Shown: one piece after another, positions 35,260 to 43,585 of the stretch
Numbering within the stretch: the first letter of the stretch is position 1
Layout of the letters: the number at the start of each line of letters is the position of its first letter
Assembly (NCBI GenBank): GCA_025934375.1
Contig: JAICYD010000029.1
Coordinates: 1 to 60,920, forward strand
Source: Streptosporangiaceae bacterium
GTDB taxonomy: Bacteria > Actinomycetota > Actinomycetes > Streptosporangiales > Streptosporangiaceae
Reading direction: 5' to 3'
DNA: 60,920 nt
Notes under the pieces: model-generated
Seen by the model: the letters and a program-made list of their open reading frames with translations, nothing else
The model's database searches: none
What the model was told of the DNA's origin: nothing
Program-made: the position numbers and the translations under genes

Positions 35260-35883
35260 TTACGACGCCGCCACGGGACGCAGCACGCGCTCGGGGGTCA
35301 TCGACCCAAGGAGCCGCTCAAGGGCCACCTCGACGTCCTCACGCCAGGTGAGGGCGGTGCGCAGTTCCATGCGCAACCGGGGATGACGGTGGTGCGGCCG
35401 GACGGTCTTGAAGCCTACGGCCAGGAGGTAGTCCACCGGGAGCATGCACCCGGGAGCGGTCCACTGCTTGTCGCCGAACGCCTCGATCGCCTTGACTCCG
35501 CGTCGGCTCAGGTCCTTGGCCATCCCCTGGATGAGCATCCGCCCCAGTCCGGCGCCCGAGAACTCGCTGAGTACTCGCGCGGTCATCAGCAAGACGGCGT
35601 CCGCGCTGACCGGGCTGGTGGGGAACGCCACCGAGCGCGGGACGTACTGCGGCGGGGCGAAGAGCACGAACGCGGCGGGAAGCCCGTCGACGTAGAGGAG
35701 CTTCCCGCAGCTTCCCCACTCCAGCAGTACCGACGAGATCCAGGATTCCTTTTCCAGGGCTGTGTCAGTTCCCTCGGCGCGTGCCCTGCTCATGGGGTCG
35801 AGTTCCCAGAAGACGCATGACCGGCAGCTTGGCGGAAGGTCGCTGAGATTATCGAGCGTGATGTTTACAAGGCGGCGTGACAT
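35260..35883 (-). CDS. GNAT-family N-acetyltransferase
   Basis: 207 residues. The acetyl-CoA binding segment LSEFSGAGLGRMLIQGMAKDL is the GNAT motif A; strands before it (KLLYVDGLPAAFVLFAPPQYVP) and the closing VGFKTVRPHHRHPRLRMEL support it. The N-terminus has a CRSCVFWE motif. Substrate unknown. Genes of this type commonly sit near parB in actinobacteria. Confidence 0.8.
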   Translation of the reverse strand: MSRRLVNITLDNLSDLPPSCRSCVFWELDPMSRARAEGTDTALEKESWISSVLLEWGSCGKLLYVDGLPAAFVLFAPPQYVPRSVAFPTSPVSADAVLLMTARVLSEFSGAGLGRMLIQGMAKDLSRRGVKAIEAFGDKQWTAPGCMLPVDYLLAVGFKTVRPHHRHPRLRMELRTALTWREDVEVALERLLGSMTPERVLRPVAAS

Positions 35884-35975
35884 CCGTTCCCCAGTCAGAT
35901 TAGAGCTGAGCTCCCGCTACGTCGCACCATTGTCGCACGCTCCCTAGCCGCCCGTCTGAAATAGGCTCTAGGACC

Positions 35976-37028
35976 ATGACCACAGCAGCGATTCCCTCTT
36001 CGGCTCGCAAGAGCTTCGGCAGCGACAACCACGCCGGAGTCCATCCCTCCGTTCTGGCAGCCATCACGGAGGCCAATTCCGGAGACGCCGTCGCCTATGG
36101 CGCTGACCCCTGGACGGCTCGGGCGACGGCCGATCTCAAGCGCCTTTCCGGTGCGAGCGGCGAGGTGTACCTGGTCCTCAACGGCAGCGGCGCCAACGTC
36201 CTCGGCCTGGGCCTGCTCCTCGGCCGGCACGAAGCGGTCATCTGCGCCGAGTCCGCGCACATCAACACCGATGAGTGCGGCTCGGCGGAGCGGATACTGG
36301 GGACTAAGCTGCTCACCGTTCCGGCCCCCGGCGGAAAGCTCACCCCCGAGCTCATCGCGCGCCGGCTGGCCGGGCGGGGCGATGAGCACTTCGCCCAGCC
36401 GGCGGTGGTGTCCGTCACTCAGTCAACCGAGTTCGGCACCTGCTATTCGCTGGCCGAGCTGGGCAAGATCCACGACTTCTGCACTGCCAGCGGGCTGCGC
36501 GTCTACATGGACGGAGCCCGGCTCGCGAACGCGGCCGCGCACCTCGGGTGCAGCCTGGCCGAGATGGCGGAGCACGCGGACGTGCTCAGCTTCGGCGGCA
36601 CCAAGAACGGGGCGATGGGGGTTGAGGCGATCATCGTCATGCGGGAGCAGGACACGGCGGCCACGCCGTACCTGCGCAAGCAGCACATGCAACTGGTCTC
36701 CAAGATGCGTTACCTGGCCGCGCAGATCAGCGCGCTCGTCGACGATGACTTGTGGCTGCGCAATGCTGGGCACGCCAACGCGATGGCCCGCAGGCTCGCC
36801 GACGGGCTTGCTGGCGTTCCCGGCGTGGAGGTCGTGTACCCGGTGGAATCGGACGCCGTCTTCGCGCGCCTGGACAAGCGGCACATCGCCGCGCTGCAGC
36901 GCGACTGGATGTTCCACGTCTGGGATGAGGACTCGGGTGTCGTCCGCTGGATGACCGCGTTCGACACCCCGGTGGCGGCGGTCGATGAGTTTCTCGCGGA
37001 TATAGCGGCGACTGCTAAGACTGGCTGA
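35976..37028 (+). CDS. Threonine aldolase-like PLP enzyme (beta-eliminating lyase family)
   Basis: 350 residues, fold type I. N-terminal FGSDNHAGVHPSVLAAI, the YMDGARLANAAAHLG segment with the PLP-binding Asp, and the PLP lysine in SFGGTKNGAMG. This pattern is that of low-specificity L-threonine aldolase (threonine to glycine plus acetaldehyde). ATG at 35976. It is followed by two parS sites and parB in the same orientation. Confidence 0.85.
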   Translation: MTTAAIPSSARKSFGSDNHAGVHPSVLAAITEANSGDAVAYGADPWTARATADLKRLSGASGEVYLVLNGSGANVLGLGLLLGRHEAVICAESAHINTDECGSAERILGTKLLTVPAPGGKLTPELIARRLAGRGDEHFAQPAVVSVTQSTEFGTCYSLAELGKIHDFCTASGLRVYMDGARLANAAAHLGCSLAEMAEHADVLSFGGTKNGAMGVEAIIVMREQDTAATPYLRKQHMQLVSKMRYLAAQISALVDDDLWLRNAGHANAMARRLADGLAGVPGVEVVYPVESDAVFARLDKRHIAALQRDWMFHVWDEDSGVVRWMTAFDTPVAAVDEFLADIAATAKTG

Positions 37029-37048
37029 TCTTCTTCGCGCAGGGGACT

Positions 37049-37064
37049 GGTTTCACGTGAAACC
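37049..37064. promoter_or_regulatory. parS centromere site 1
   Basis: GGTTTCACGTGAAACC, which keeps the 14-bp palindromic core GTTTCACGTGAAAC of the parS consensus; the wider palindrome extends to 37047-37066. It lies between the aldolase stop and parB. Confidence 0.92.
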
Positions 37065-37095
37065 AGCCCCTCCGCTCGCTGTCCTGCCCTCGTTT

Positions 37096-37111
37096 CGTTT
37101 CACGTGAAACC
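37096..37111. promoter_or_regulatory. parS centromere site 2
   Basis: CGTTTCACGTGAAACC, with the perfect GTTTCACGTGAAAC core, 47 bp after site 1 and 70 bp before the parB GTG. ParB bound here should spread over oriC-proximal DNA and may also repress parB. Confidence 0.92.
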
Positions 37112-37180
37112 AGGTCGCGGGGACTCCTTACAGTAGACTGGCGAACCCGGGACCAACGGACACTCACGCAGGGAGACGCA

Positions 37181-38221
37181 GTGGCACCGCAACGACGTGG
37201 CCTTGGCAGGGGACTCGGTGCGCTCATTCCCGAGGCTCCGCGCGCAAGCCCGGTACCCGGGGACATGGCATCCCCTCCGTCGGCCAGCCCTCCGGGAATG
37301 CCGAGCCTGGCCGCTGGCTCATTCGCCCCGATTCCCGCTGCCCCGGCCGACGGCGAGCCGACGGCCGGCTCCGGCGAGCCGATACTGCGTGAGGTGGCAG
37401 GCGCGTACTTCGAAGAGGTTCAGGTCGGATCGATCGCGCCTAACTCCCGGCAGCCACGTCGCACCTTCGACGAGGACGCGCTCGACGAGCTCTCGGCATC
37501 CATCGCTGAAGTGGGCCTGCTGCAGCCGGTCGTCGTCCGCAAGATCGGCGACGACAGCTACGAGCTCGTCATGGGGGAGCGCCGCTGGCGCGCGTCGCAG
37601 CGAGCAGGCCTGGATGTCATTCCGGCCATCGTCCGCGATACCAACGACGATGACATGCTCCGTGACGCACTCATGGAGAACCTGCACCGTCAGCAGCTCG
37701 ACCCGCTCGAGGAGGCGGCTGCCTACCAGCAGCTGCTCGACGACTTCGGGGCCACGCATGAGCAGCTGGCCCAGAAGGTCGGCCGCTCCCGGCCACACAT
37801 CAGCAATACACTCCGGCTGCTTAACCTGCCGCCCGCAGTGCAAAAGCGCGTCGCGGCCGGCGTGATCTCCGCCGGGCATGCCCGAGCGCTGCTGTCGATC
37901 GAGGACCCCGCGGGGCAGGAACGGCTCGCCCAGCGGATCGTGGCTGAGGGGCTATCGGTCCGGGCGGTGGAGGAGATCGTGGCGCTCGGCGAGGAGGGCC
38001 CGGTCAAGGCTCCGCGCAAGGCGCCGGCCAACCGGCCCGTCGCGCCGGCCCTGCGGGTCCTGGCCGACCGGTTGTCTGACCGTTTCGAGACGCGCGTCAA
38101 GGTGGAGCTCGGCCGGACCAAGGGCAAGATCACGGTCGAGTTCGCTACCATCGACGACCTCGAGCGAATCGTCAAGGCGATGGCGCCCGAGGAAGCTGGT
38201 CGCGGGCCAGCCGTGGACTAG
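37181..38221 (+). CDS. parB: Chromosome partitioning protein ParB
   Basis: 346 residues; CTP-dependent clamp loaded at parS. It starts GTG with GGGAGA upstream: MAPQRRGLGRGLGALIPEA is the conserved N-terminal ParA-stimulating peptide. Then come VGSIAPNSRQPRRTFDEDALDELSASI, the CTP-binding box LVMGERRWRASQ and ENLHRQQLDPLEEAAAY, the HTH ATHEQLAQKVGRSRPHISNTLRLLNLP and a C-terminal dimerisation domain. Oddity: it lies on the plus strand, convergent with parA, whereas in Streptomyces and Mycobacterium parA-parB form one operon. Confidence 0.96.
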   Translation: MAPQRRGLGRGLGALIPEAPRASPVPGDMASPPSASPPGMPSLAAGSFAPIPAAPADGEPTAGSGEPILREVAGAYFEEVQVGSIAPNSRQPRRTFDEDALDELSASIAEVGLLQPVVVRKIGDDSYELVMGERRWRASQRAGLDVIPAIVRDTNDDDMLRDALMENLHRQQLDPLEEAAAYQQLLDDFGATHEQLAQKVGRSRPHISNTLRLLNLPPAVQKRVAAGVISAGHARALLSIEDPAGQERLAQRIVAEGLSVRAVEEIVALGEEGPVKAPRKAPANRPVAPALRVLADRLSDRFETRVKVELGRTKGKITVEFATIDDLERIVKAMAPEEAGRGPAVD

Positions 38222-38339
38222 GCATCGAACTCAGCAGCGATTTTTATGGCTTCATCTGCTAATAAGTGCTGAGAGCCAAGGACGCGCGTGATGGTGACGG
38301 CAAGCGCCACCACGCGGGCCGGAGAATGCCGCTGGTATA

Positions 38340-38376
38340 AGCGTGGCGGCCCCGGGGTTTACGGGGCCGCCACGCT
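38340..38376. terminator. Terminator between convergent parB and parA
   Basis: A 15-bp perfect stem, AGCGTGGCGGCCCCG (38340-38354) and CGGGGCCGCCACGCT (38362-38376), around a 7-nt loop, with TATAA on both sides. It serves parB and probably parA. Confidence 0.88.
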
Positions 38377-38398
38377 ATAAGCCGACGCGAAAATATAG

Positions 38399-39547
38399 CT
38401 ACATCGCGCTGGAACGCAGTGCGAGCTCCCGGGCCGCCTCGACATACGCGAGAGCCCCGCTGGAAGCGGGATCGTAAGTAATAACCGACTGTCCGTAGCT
38501 GGGAGCTTCGGAGACGCGCACACTGCGCGGAATGATCGTCTGGAGCACCACGTCGCCGAAATGCGAGCGCACGTCGTCGGCCACCTGCGTGGCGAGCCGG
38601 GTCCGGCCGTCGTACATGGTGAGCAGAATCGTGGAGATGCGCAGCTGGCTGTTCAGGTGCCCGCGGACCAGCTCCACCGTTCGCAGCAGCTGCTCCAGTC
38701 CCTCAAGCGCGTAGTACTCGCATTGAATCGGGATGAGCACTTCCTCCGCCGCCACCAGCGCGTTGACCGTCAGGAGTCCCAGCGATGGCGGGCAGTCGAT
38801 CAGCACGTAATCGAGATTGGAGACGTCGAGAGACCGGATGGCGCGGGACAGGCGCTGCTCGCGGGCCACCATCGGGACCAGCTCGATCTCCGCGCCGGCC
38901 AAGTCGATCGTGGCGGGCGCGCAGGACAGGCCAGGCATCCCGGGAACCTCGACCACGACCTCCGACAGCGGCCGCTCCTCCACGAGGGCGTTGTACACGG
39001 AATCGACGCCGACGTGGTGCTCCACGTCCAAGGCGGTGGACGCGTTGCCCTGCGGGTCGAGGTCCACGACCAGCACCCGGGAGCCGTGCTGGGACAAGCT
39101 GGCCGCGAGGTTGACCGCGCTGGTCGTCTTGCCCACGCCTCCCTTCTGGTTGGCGATCGTCATGATCCGGCACCGGCTGGGCCGCGGCCATTCTTCGCGT
39201 TGACTGCCGGTGCCCCTAATCCCCGCGGCCGCCTCGGCGGCTTGCCCGATCGGGGTCTCGGCGGGATTCGCCCGCACTTCTGGCACGATCACCTCCGGAT
39301 TAGCTGACACCAGCGGCGGGGCATTGTCCTCGCCGGGGCCAGGAGTTTCACGGGAAACCGCAGCGGATAGTGCCTGCCGTACCCGCGTGGAACCCGGAAT
39401 GGCCGACGCGTCCTGACCGTTCAACAGCGCACCTCTCGACACCTGGTCTCCGGGTGGAGACACTCGCGGCCAGCCCAGGCCGGCGTCGCTGACCAGCGGC
39501 CCCGTGGGTGCCCCGTCAGGCCAACCCAGGCCGTCTGCGGTGGGCAC
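38399..39547 (-). CDS. parA: Chromosome partitioning ATPase ParA
   Basis: 382 residues from GTG 39547 (MPTADGLGWPDG) with AGAGGAG 8 nt upstream, overlapping the rsmG 3' end by 32 bp. The N-terminal ~125 residues are poorly conserved; the deviant Walker A is IANQKGGVGKTTSAVNLAA, then VVDLDPQGNAST, VLIDCPPSLG and QCEYYALEGLEQLL. It drives origin segregation with ParB. It sits at the end of the rpmH-to-parA block. parB does not follow on this strand. Confidence 0.95.
   Translation of the reverse strand: MPTADGLGWPDGAPTGPLVSDAGLGWPRVSPPGDQVSRGALLNGQDASAIPGSTRVRQALSAAVSRETPGPGEDNAPPLVSANPEVIVPEVRANPAETPIGQAAEAAAGIRGTGSQREEWPRPSRCRIMTIANQKGGVGKTTSAVNLAASLSQHGSRVLVVDLDPQGNASTALDVEHHVGVDSVYNALVEERPLSEVVVEVPGMPGLSCAPATIDLAGAEIELVPMVAREQRLSRAIRSLDVSNLDYVLIDCPPSLGLLTVNALVAAEEVLIPIQCEYYALEGLEQLLRTVELVRGHLNSQLRISTILLTMYDGRTRLATQVADDVRSHFGDVVLQTIIPRSVRVSEAPSYGQSVITYDPASSGALAYVEAARELALRSSAM
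39345..39358. promoter_or_regulatory. Degenerate parS-like site inside parA
   Basis: GTTTCACGGGAAAC differs from the parS core by one base. It encodes VSRET in the ParA N-terminal tail, the typical peptide read from a parS placed in coding DNA. Confidence 0.45.
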
Positions 39548-40373
39548 CAGCCTGCTCCTCTCGGCCGCGTCCTACAGTCTTGCCCGCCCCATCAACGTTC
39601 CTGGCGGGCTTGCCCGTTTTGCCGCCGCTTCGGGCGAGGACCACGCGAACAACCGTGGTCGCTGGTATGACCCTATCGTGGCCGACCCGTAGGATCTCGG
39701 TGCTGCGCGCGCCGAGCCCCGCCAATGCGGGCCGGGCAGCACTGACTTCCTCCTCCGCCGCCTGCCCCTTGATCGCCAGGATTATCCCTCCGGGCCGCAG
39801 CAATCCGCTGGCCCAGCCGACCAGGCGGTCCAGCGGCGCGACAGCCCGGGCCGTGACCACGTCAGCCTGGATGGATCCTGCTAGTTCCTCCGCCCGCGCG
39901 CGAGTCACCGTCACGTTCGGCATGTCCAAGGCCGTCACGCACTCCTGGAGGAAACTGGTCCGCCGCAGCATCGGCTCGACCAGCACCACGTCCAGGCCGG
40001 GGCACATCATAGCCAGCACCAGGCCGGGCAGCCCGGCCCCGGAGCCGATATCCACAAGCTGCCCCCGCGCCGGCAGCAACTCGGCTACCACGGCGCAATT
40101 CAGCAGATGACGGTCCCAGAGCCGCGAGGCCTCCCGCGGGCCGATGAGCCCCCGGGTAACGCCGTCGGTCGCCAGCAAGGACGCGAACGCACGCGCCTTG
40201 GCAAGTGCCGTGCCAAACACCTCGGCCGCCGCTTCGGGGGGCAGCTGTCCTTCCCGCTCCGGCTGGCTTGCCCGCCGCACTGCCGCTTCGGGCTGAGCCT
40301 CAGCCTCCGGTGACCGCGAAGCCTGCCCCGTTCCCGCTGCCTTGCCCGCTGCATTCTCGCTTCGGGCGGACAC
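39516..40373 (-). CDS. rsmG: 16S rRNA (guanine527-N7)-methyltransferase RsmG
   Basis: 285 residues; SAM-dependent. Motif I LVDIGSGAGLPGLVLAM, upstream LLATDGVTRGLIGPREASRLWDRHLLNC, then VTARAVAPLDRLVGWASGLLRPGG. The N-terminal ~50 and C-terminal ~35 residues are extra and low complexity; three of the 28-bp repeats described separately lie in these parts. GTG at 40373. Order jag-rsmG-parA is standard. Confidence 0.93.
   Translation of the reverse strand: MSARSENAAGKAAGTGQASRSPEAEAQPEAAVRRASQPEREGQLPPEAAAEVFGTALAKARAFASLLATDGVTRGLIGPREASRLWDRHLLNCAVVAELLPARGQLVDIGSGAGLPGLVLAMMCPGLDVVLVEPMLRRTSFLQECVTALDMPNVTVTRARAEELAGSIQADVVTARAVAPLDRLVGWASGLLRPGGIILAIKGQAAEEEVSAARPALAGLGARSTEILRVGHDRVIPATTVVRVVLARSGGKTGKPARNVDGAGKTVGRGREEQAGAHRRRPGLA
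39609..39636. repeat. 28-bp interspersed repeat, copy A (rsmG 3' part)
   Basis: CTTGCCCG-N11-CTTCGGGCG. The arms GCCCG and CGGGC can pair. Other copies: 40267-40294, 40341-40368 and 42643-42670, all with the same 11-nt spacing. Encodes ARSGGKTGK on the minus strand. Confidence 0.7.
40267..40294. repeat. 28-bp interspersed repeat, copy B (rsmG 5' part)
   Basis: CTTGCCCG-N11-CTTCGGGCT, one mismatch at the last base. It is read in a different codon phase (QPEAAVRRAS) from copies A, C and D, so the conservation is at DNA rather than protein level. A half-copy (CCGCCGCTTCGGGG) lies at 40226-40239. Confidence 0.68.
40341..40368. repeat. 28-bp interspersed repeat, copy C (rsmG start)
   Basis: CTTGCCCG-N11-CTTCGGGCG, overlapping codons 2-11 of rsmG. 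Confidence 0.68.
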
Positions 40374-40384
40374 CAGCGCTCTCC

Positions 40385-41059
40385 TCAGCCCACCGGGAAG
40401 ACCACGACCCGCCGGTTCGGCTCCTCGCCCTCCGACTCGCTGCGCAGCCCGGCGAGGGCCACCGCGTCGTGGATGATCTTCCGCTCGAACGGCGACATGG
40501 CCCCGAGCTTGCGCGGCTCCCCGCTCCGGGAGACCTCGGCCGCCACGGACTTGCCGAGCTCAGCGAGCTCGGACCGCCGACGTGCGCGGAAGCCGCCGAC
40601 GTCCAGCATCAGCCGCGCACGCGCGCCGGTCTGCCGGTGAACGGCGAGCCGGGTGAGCTCCTGCAGCGCCTCGAGCACCTCGCCGTCGTCGCCGACCAGT
40701 TCATCTAGGGTCGCCCCAACCACGGACACGACGGCGCGATCGCCTTCCACGTCCATGTCGATGTCGCCGTCGAGATCGGCGATGTCAAGCAGCCCCTCGA
40801 TGTAGTCAGCGGCGATGTCGCCTTCCTGCTCCAGCAGGTTCAGCTCGGACTCGTCATCGGCCGAGTCCTCACCATCGTCCTCGTCCTCGTCGTCTTCATC
40901 GTCCTCGTCGTCGTCCTCGACATCTTCAACATCGTCGTCCTCGACATCGTCATCAAGTTCATCGTCGAGCACGCCATCGGGATCCAGGTCAGCGACACCG
41001 GGCAGCCCGTCTTCGGTATCTACCACCGCGCCGAACCTCTCACCGGGAACATCCCCCAC
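40385..41059 (-). CDS. jag: Jag/KhpB RNA-binding protein with acidic N-terminus
   Basis: 224 residues. The first ~75 are almost entirely Asp/Glu (a run of D/E/V); then comes a KH domain (GDRAVVSVVGATLDELVGDDGEVLEALQELTRLAV) and an R3H domain (MSPFERKIIHDAVALAGLRSESEGEEPNRRVVV). KhpB-type proteins bind RNA and influence cell elongation and division. GTG start with AAGAGGTGA upstream. It is between yidC and rsmG, the conserved order. The acidic extension is longer than usual. Confidence 0.9.
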   Translation of the reverse strand: MGDVPGERFGAVVDTEDGLPGVADLDPDGVLDDELDDDVEDDDVEDVEDDDEDDEDDEDEDDGEDSADDESELNLLEQEGDIAADYIEGLLDIADLDGDIDMDVEGDRAVVSVVGATLDELVGDDGEVLEALQELTRLAVHRQTGARARLMLDVGGFRARRRSELAELGKSVAAEVSRSGEPRKLGAMSPFERKIIHDAVALAGLRSESEGEEPNRRVVVFPVG

Positions 41060-41065
41060 AGTCGC

Positions 41066-42331
41066 TCACCTCTTGTTGCCCGAACGCTTGCTACGTGTGT
41101 TTCGAACCGGCTGGTTCCGGATGGTCCTCGCGGGTGCCACTTCCGGCTCCGGCTCAGCCTTGCTCTTGCTACCCAGCCGCAACCTGGCACTGAGGCCGCC
41201 GCCGCCGCTTTGCTCCGCAGCCGGCGCCCCGGATGGCACGGCTGTCCCGTTGGCACTGCTCCCGGCCGCTGCCTTAGCCGGCTGGGCCGGCTTGGCAGCG
41301 GATGCCGCCTTAGCCGGGCTTTGCCCCGAACCCCGGCTGGGGGTCGTCCGGCCCGCGTTCGCCTTCGCCGGCTGCGCCGCCGTACCACCCTGTGCCGCCG
41401 ATCCGCCTGCCGTCGTCTTCCCGGCCGAGCTCGCCTTGCCGGCCTGGGTTGCCTTGCCCGCCGGAGTCGTCGCCTTGCCGCTGCTGCCCGGCGCCTTACC
41501 CGTGGCGACGGCGGAGCTCTTGACCCCCGCCGCCGGCGCGGTCGCCGCGCCTACCGTAGCGCTGCCCACCACTGGCAGGTTGCGGAACAGGAAATGCTGC
41601 TGGCCCATCGTCCACAGGTTGTTGGTAACCCAGTAGATCACCAGGCCGTACTGCCAGTACAGGCCGCTCAGCGCGAACAGCGGCGCGATGTAGACCATGT
41701 ACTTCTGCGACTGCGCCATCGGGTTGTCCGGATCAACCGGCCCCTGCTGCATCATGCCGCGCTTCTGGCTCTGCCTCATCGTCAGGAACGTCGTGCAGGC
41801 GCTCACGATCACCGAGGCGAGGATCACGGCCCGCACGGGCAACGACGCCGGCGGGTGCATGAACAGGAACTTGTCCGACAGCAGCACGCCGAAGACATGC
41901 GCGTGCTTGGCACTGTCCAAGACGGGCTGAGTCAGGCCGTACTGCAGGTGGTTGTCGGCGATCGCGCGCAGCACGTTGAACAGCGCGATGAAGACCGGGA
42001 ACTGCGCCAGCAGCGGGAGGCACCCGCTCAGCGGGTTGACGCCGTTCTCCTTGTAGTACTTCATCGTCTCTTCATTGAGCTTTTGCTTGTCGTTCTTGTA
42101 CTTCTTACGGATCTCCTGCAACTGCGGCATGTGCTGCTGCATCCGCTGCTGGGCGCGCACCTGCTTGATGAACAGGGGCAGCATGAGGACCCGGAGCAAG
42201 ATCACGAGCAAGACGATCGACAGCCCCCACGCCCACCCGGAGTCCGCTCCGAACGGCACGGCGAGGACCGCATGGATGCGCATAATCACCCACGCGACCA
42301 CGTCGAACAGCGGGTTCAGAAAGCTCAGCAC
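41066..42331 (-). CDS. yidC: Membrane protein insertase YidC
   Basis: 421 residues, the short Oxa1-like form without a large periplasmic domain. TM1 near [20 protein letters not shown], the cytoplasmic hairpin [20 protein letters not shown]..., then [22 protein letters not shown] and [19 protein letters not shown]. The C-terminal ~170 residues are an Ala/Lys/Gly-rich basic tail, fit for ribosome contact. GTG start at 42331, overlapping yidD by 7 bp. Confidence 0.94.
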   Translation of the reverse strand: MLSFLNPLFDVVAWVIMRIHAVLAVPFGADSGWAWGLSIVLLVILLRVLMLPLFIKQVRAQQRMQQHMPQLQEIRKKYKNDKQKLNEETMKYYKENGVNPLSGCLPLLAQFPVFIALFNVLRAIADNHLQYGLTQPVLDSAKHAHVFGVLLSDKFLFMHPPASLPVRAVILASVIVSACTTFLTMRQSQKRGMMQQGPVDPDNPMAQSQKYMVYIAPLFALSGLYWQYGLVIYWVTNNLWTMGQQHFLFRNLPVVGSATVGAATAPAAGVKSSAVATGKAPGSSGKATTPAGKATQAGKASSAGKTTAGGSAAQGGTAAQPAKANAGRTTPSRGSGQSPAKAASAAKPAQPAKAAAGSSANGTAVPSGAPAAEQSGGGGLSARLRLGSKSKAEPEPEVAPARTIRNQPVRNTRSKRSGNKR

Positions 42332-42693
42332 CGTGTAACTCCTTGCGGCCTTGCCGACCTAGCGGGGGACTGACTGGGGGTCTTCCCCCAGAAGGTAAAC
42401 ACTGCCGGGACCGGATCGTATCCACCTGGATGGAAGGGCTGGCACCGAGCGAGCCTGCGAATGGTCAGCCACGGCCCGCGGATCGCCCCGTGCACCCTCA
42501 GCGCCTCTAGCGCGTACTCGCTGCACGAGGGCGCGAACCGGCACCTCGGCGGGATCAGGGGGCTGATGAACCGACGGTACCCGGCGATCGGGACCATGAG
42601 CGCCCGCGCCGCGGCGCTCGCTCGCTCGCTCGTCCGCACAGTCTTGTCCGCTCCGCCGCCGCTTCGGGCGGGACTCGTTTCTGCGCTGCTCAT
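42325..42693 (-). CDS. yidD: Membrane protein insertion efficiency factor YidD
   Basis: 122 residues. Family signature [27 protein letters not shown], then [24 protein letters not shown]. The three Cys are typical. The N-terminal ~30 residues are an extension that contains a copy of the 28-bp repeat. Overlaps rnpA by 4 bp (ATGA) and yidC by 7 bp. Confidence 0.93.
   Translation of the reverse strand: MSSAETSPARSGGGADKTVRTSERASAAARALMVPIAGYRRFISPLIPPRCRFAPSCSEYALEALRVHGAIRGPWLTIRRLARCQPFHPGGYDPVPAVFTFWGKTPSQSPARSARPQGVTRC
42643..42670. repeat. 28-bp interspersed repeat, copy D (yidD 5' part)
   Basis: CTTGTCCG-N11-CTTCGGGCG, one mismatch in the left arm; encodes ARSGGGADK on the minus strand. 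About 2.3 kb from copy C in rsmG. Confidence 0.65.
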
Positions 42694-43052
42694 TGGCGCC
42701 CCAGTGCCTCAGCCTGCCGCCGCAGCAGTCGATGGGTTACCAGGTCGAGATCGGCGGCCAAATCCGCCTGGCGGACGCCCGCGGCGGCCGGGTGGGCACG
42801 CACTACGAGCAGGCAACCGTCCGGCAGATCCGCGAGACGCGCCCGCATCACTTCCCGGAGCCGTCGCTTTACCCGATTGCGAACCACCGCGGAGCCAACC
42901 GCACGGCTGACGACAAAGCCTACCTTTGCCGGCCCACCATCCGGAACCACGAGCAGGTGAGCACTGACCACCCGCCCGCCGGCTCGCCGGCCAGTACGCG
43001 CCACGAGCCGGAACTGCTGTGGCCGCCTGATCCGCGACTGCTGCGGTAGCAT
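42690..43052 (-). CDS. rnpA: Ribonuclease P protein component
   Basis: 120 residues from ATG 43052 ([14 protein letters not shown]) with GGAGG 4 nt upstream; a longer reading to 43130 is open but unlike the family. Signature [26 protein letters not shown] (RNR motif). It binds RNase P RNA to process tRNA 5' ends. It lies between rpmH and yidD. Confidence 0.93.
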   Translation of the reverse strand: MLPQQSRIRRPQQFRLVARTGRRAGGRVVSAHLLVVPDGGPAKVGFVVSRAVGSAVVRNRVKRRLREVMRARLADLPDGCLLVVRAHPAAAGVRQADLAADLDLVTHRLLRRQAEALGRQ

Positions 43053-43163
43053 GACGCCTCCAATCGGGGAATCCGGCGCCGTACCGGCAACGCCCCGCGA
43101 GGGGCGAGCGTCGGGAATCCCGGAGTTCATCCCCCGGCAGGCACAGCCCGATCGCCCGCGACG

Positions 43164-43301
43164 CTAGGCGCTCAGCCGCTCGCGCCCCTTGCCGCGGCGC
43201 GCGGCGATGATCGCCCGGCCGGCACGGGTACGCATCCGAAGCCGGAAGCCATGGGTCTTCGCCCGCCGGCGATTGTTCGGCTGGAACGTACGCTTGCTCA
43301 C
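43164..43301 (-). CDS. rpmH: 50S ribosomal protein L34
   Basis: 45 residues: [18 protein letters not shown], then [18 protein letters not shown] and a basic end. Starts GTG at 43301 with GGAG about 7 nt upstream. First gene of the leftward rpmH-rnpA-yidD-yidC-jag-rsmG-parA block, divergent from dnaA. Confidence 0.96.
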   Translation of the reverse strand: MSKRTFQPNNRRRAKTHGFRLRMRTRAGRAIIAARRGKGRERLSA

Positions 43302-43585
43302 TGGAGCTCCAGGAAATAGGTATCAACTGAGGGTCTTAGGGTCAGCCTGTTAACGGTATGGGGCAACCGCGCAGAGGTCAAACTGAGCGGGGGGTCCCAT
43401 GCTCGCCACCGCCCGTCGCGGCGGGCGAACTCCCCTTCCGGGGGGGTCGCGGAGGGATGTGGCGCAGTGATACCTTCCAAGACTCACGTTTTCCGGGCGT
43501 GTCGCGAGTCCGCGACTTAGGCTGTGGAAAATCACGCAACACTTGTGGACCAGCTTGTGGACAACATAACGGGGGGAGCGCATCG
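43302..43585. promoter_or_regulatory. rpmH-dnaA intergenic region with DnaA boxes
   Basis: 284 bp holding divergent promoters. DnaA-box-like sites: TGTGGAAAA (43523), TGTGGACCA (43544) and TGTGGACAA (43556-43564, the perfect complement of TTGTCCACA), just before the dnaA GTG at 43586. They fit DnaA autoregulation. Confidence 0.7.
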
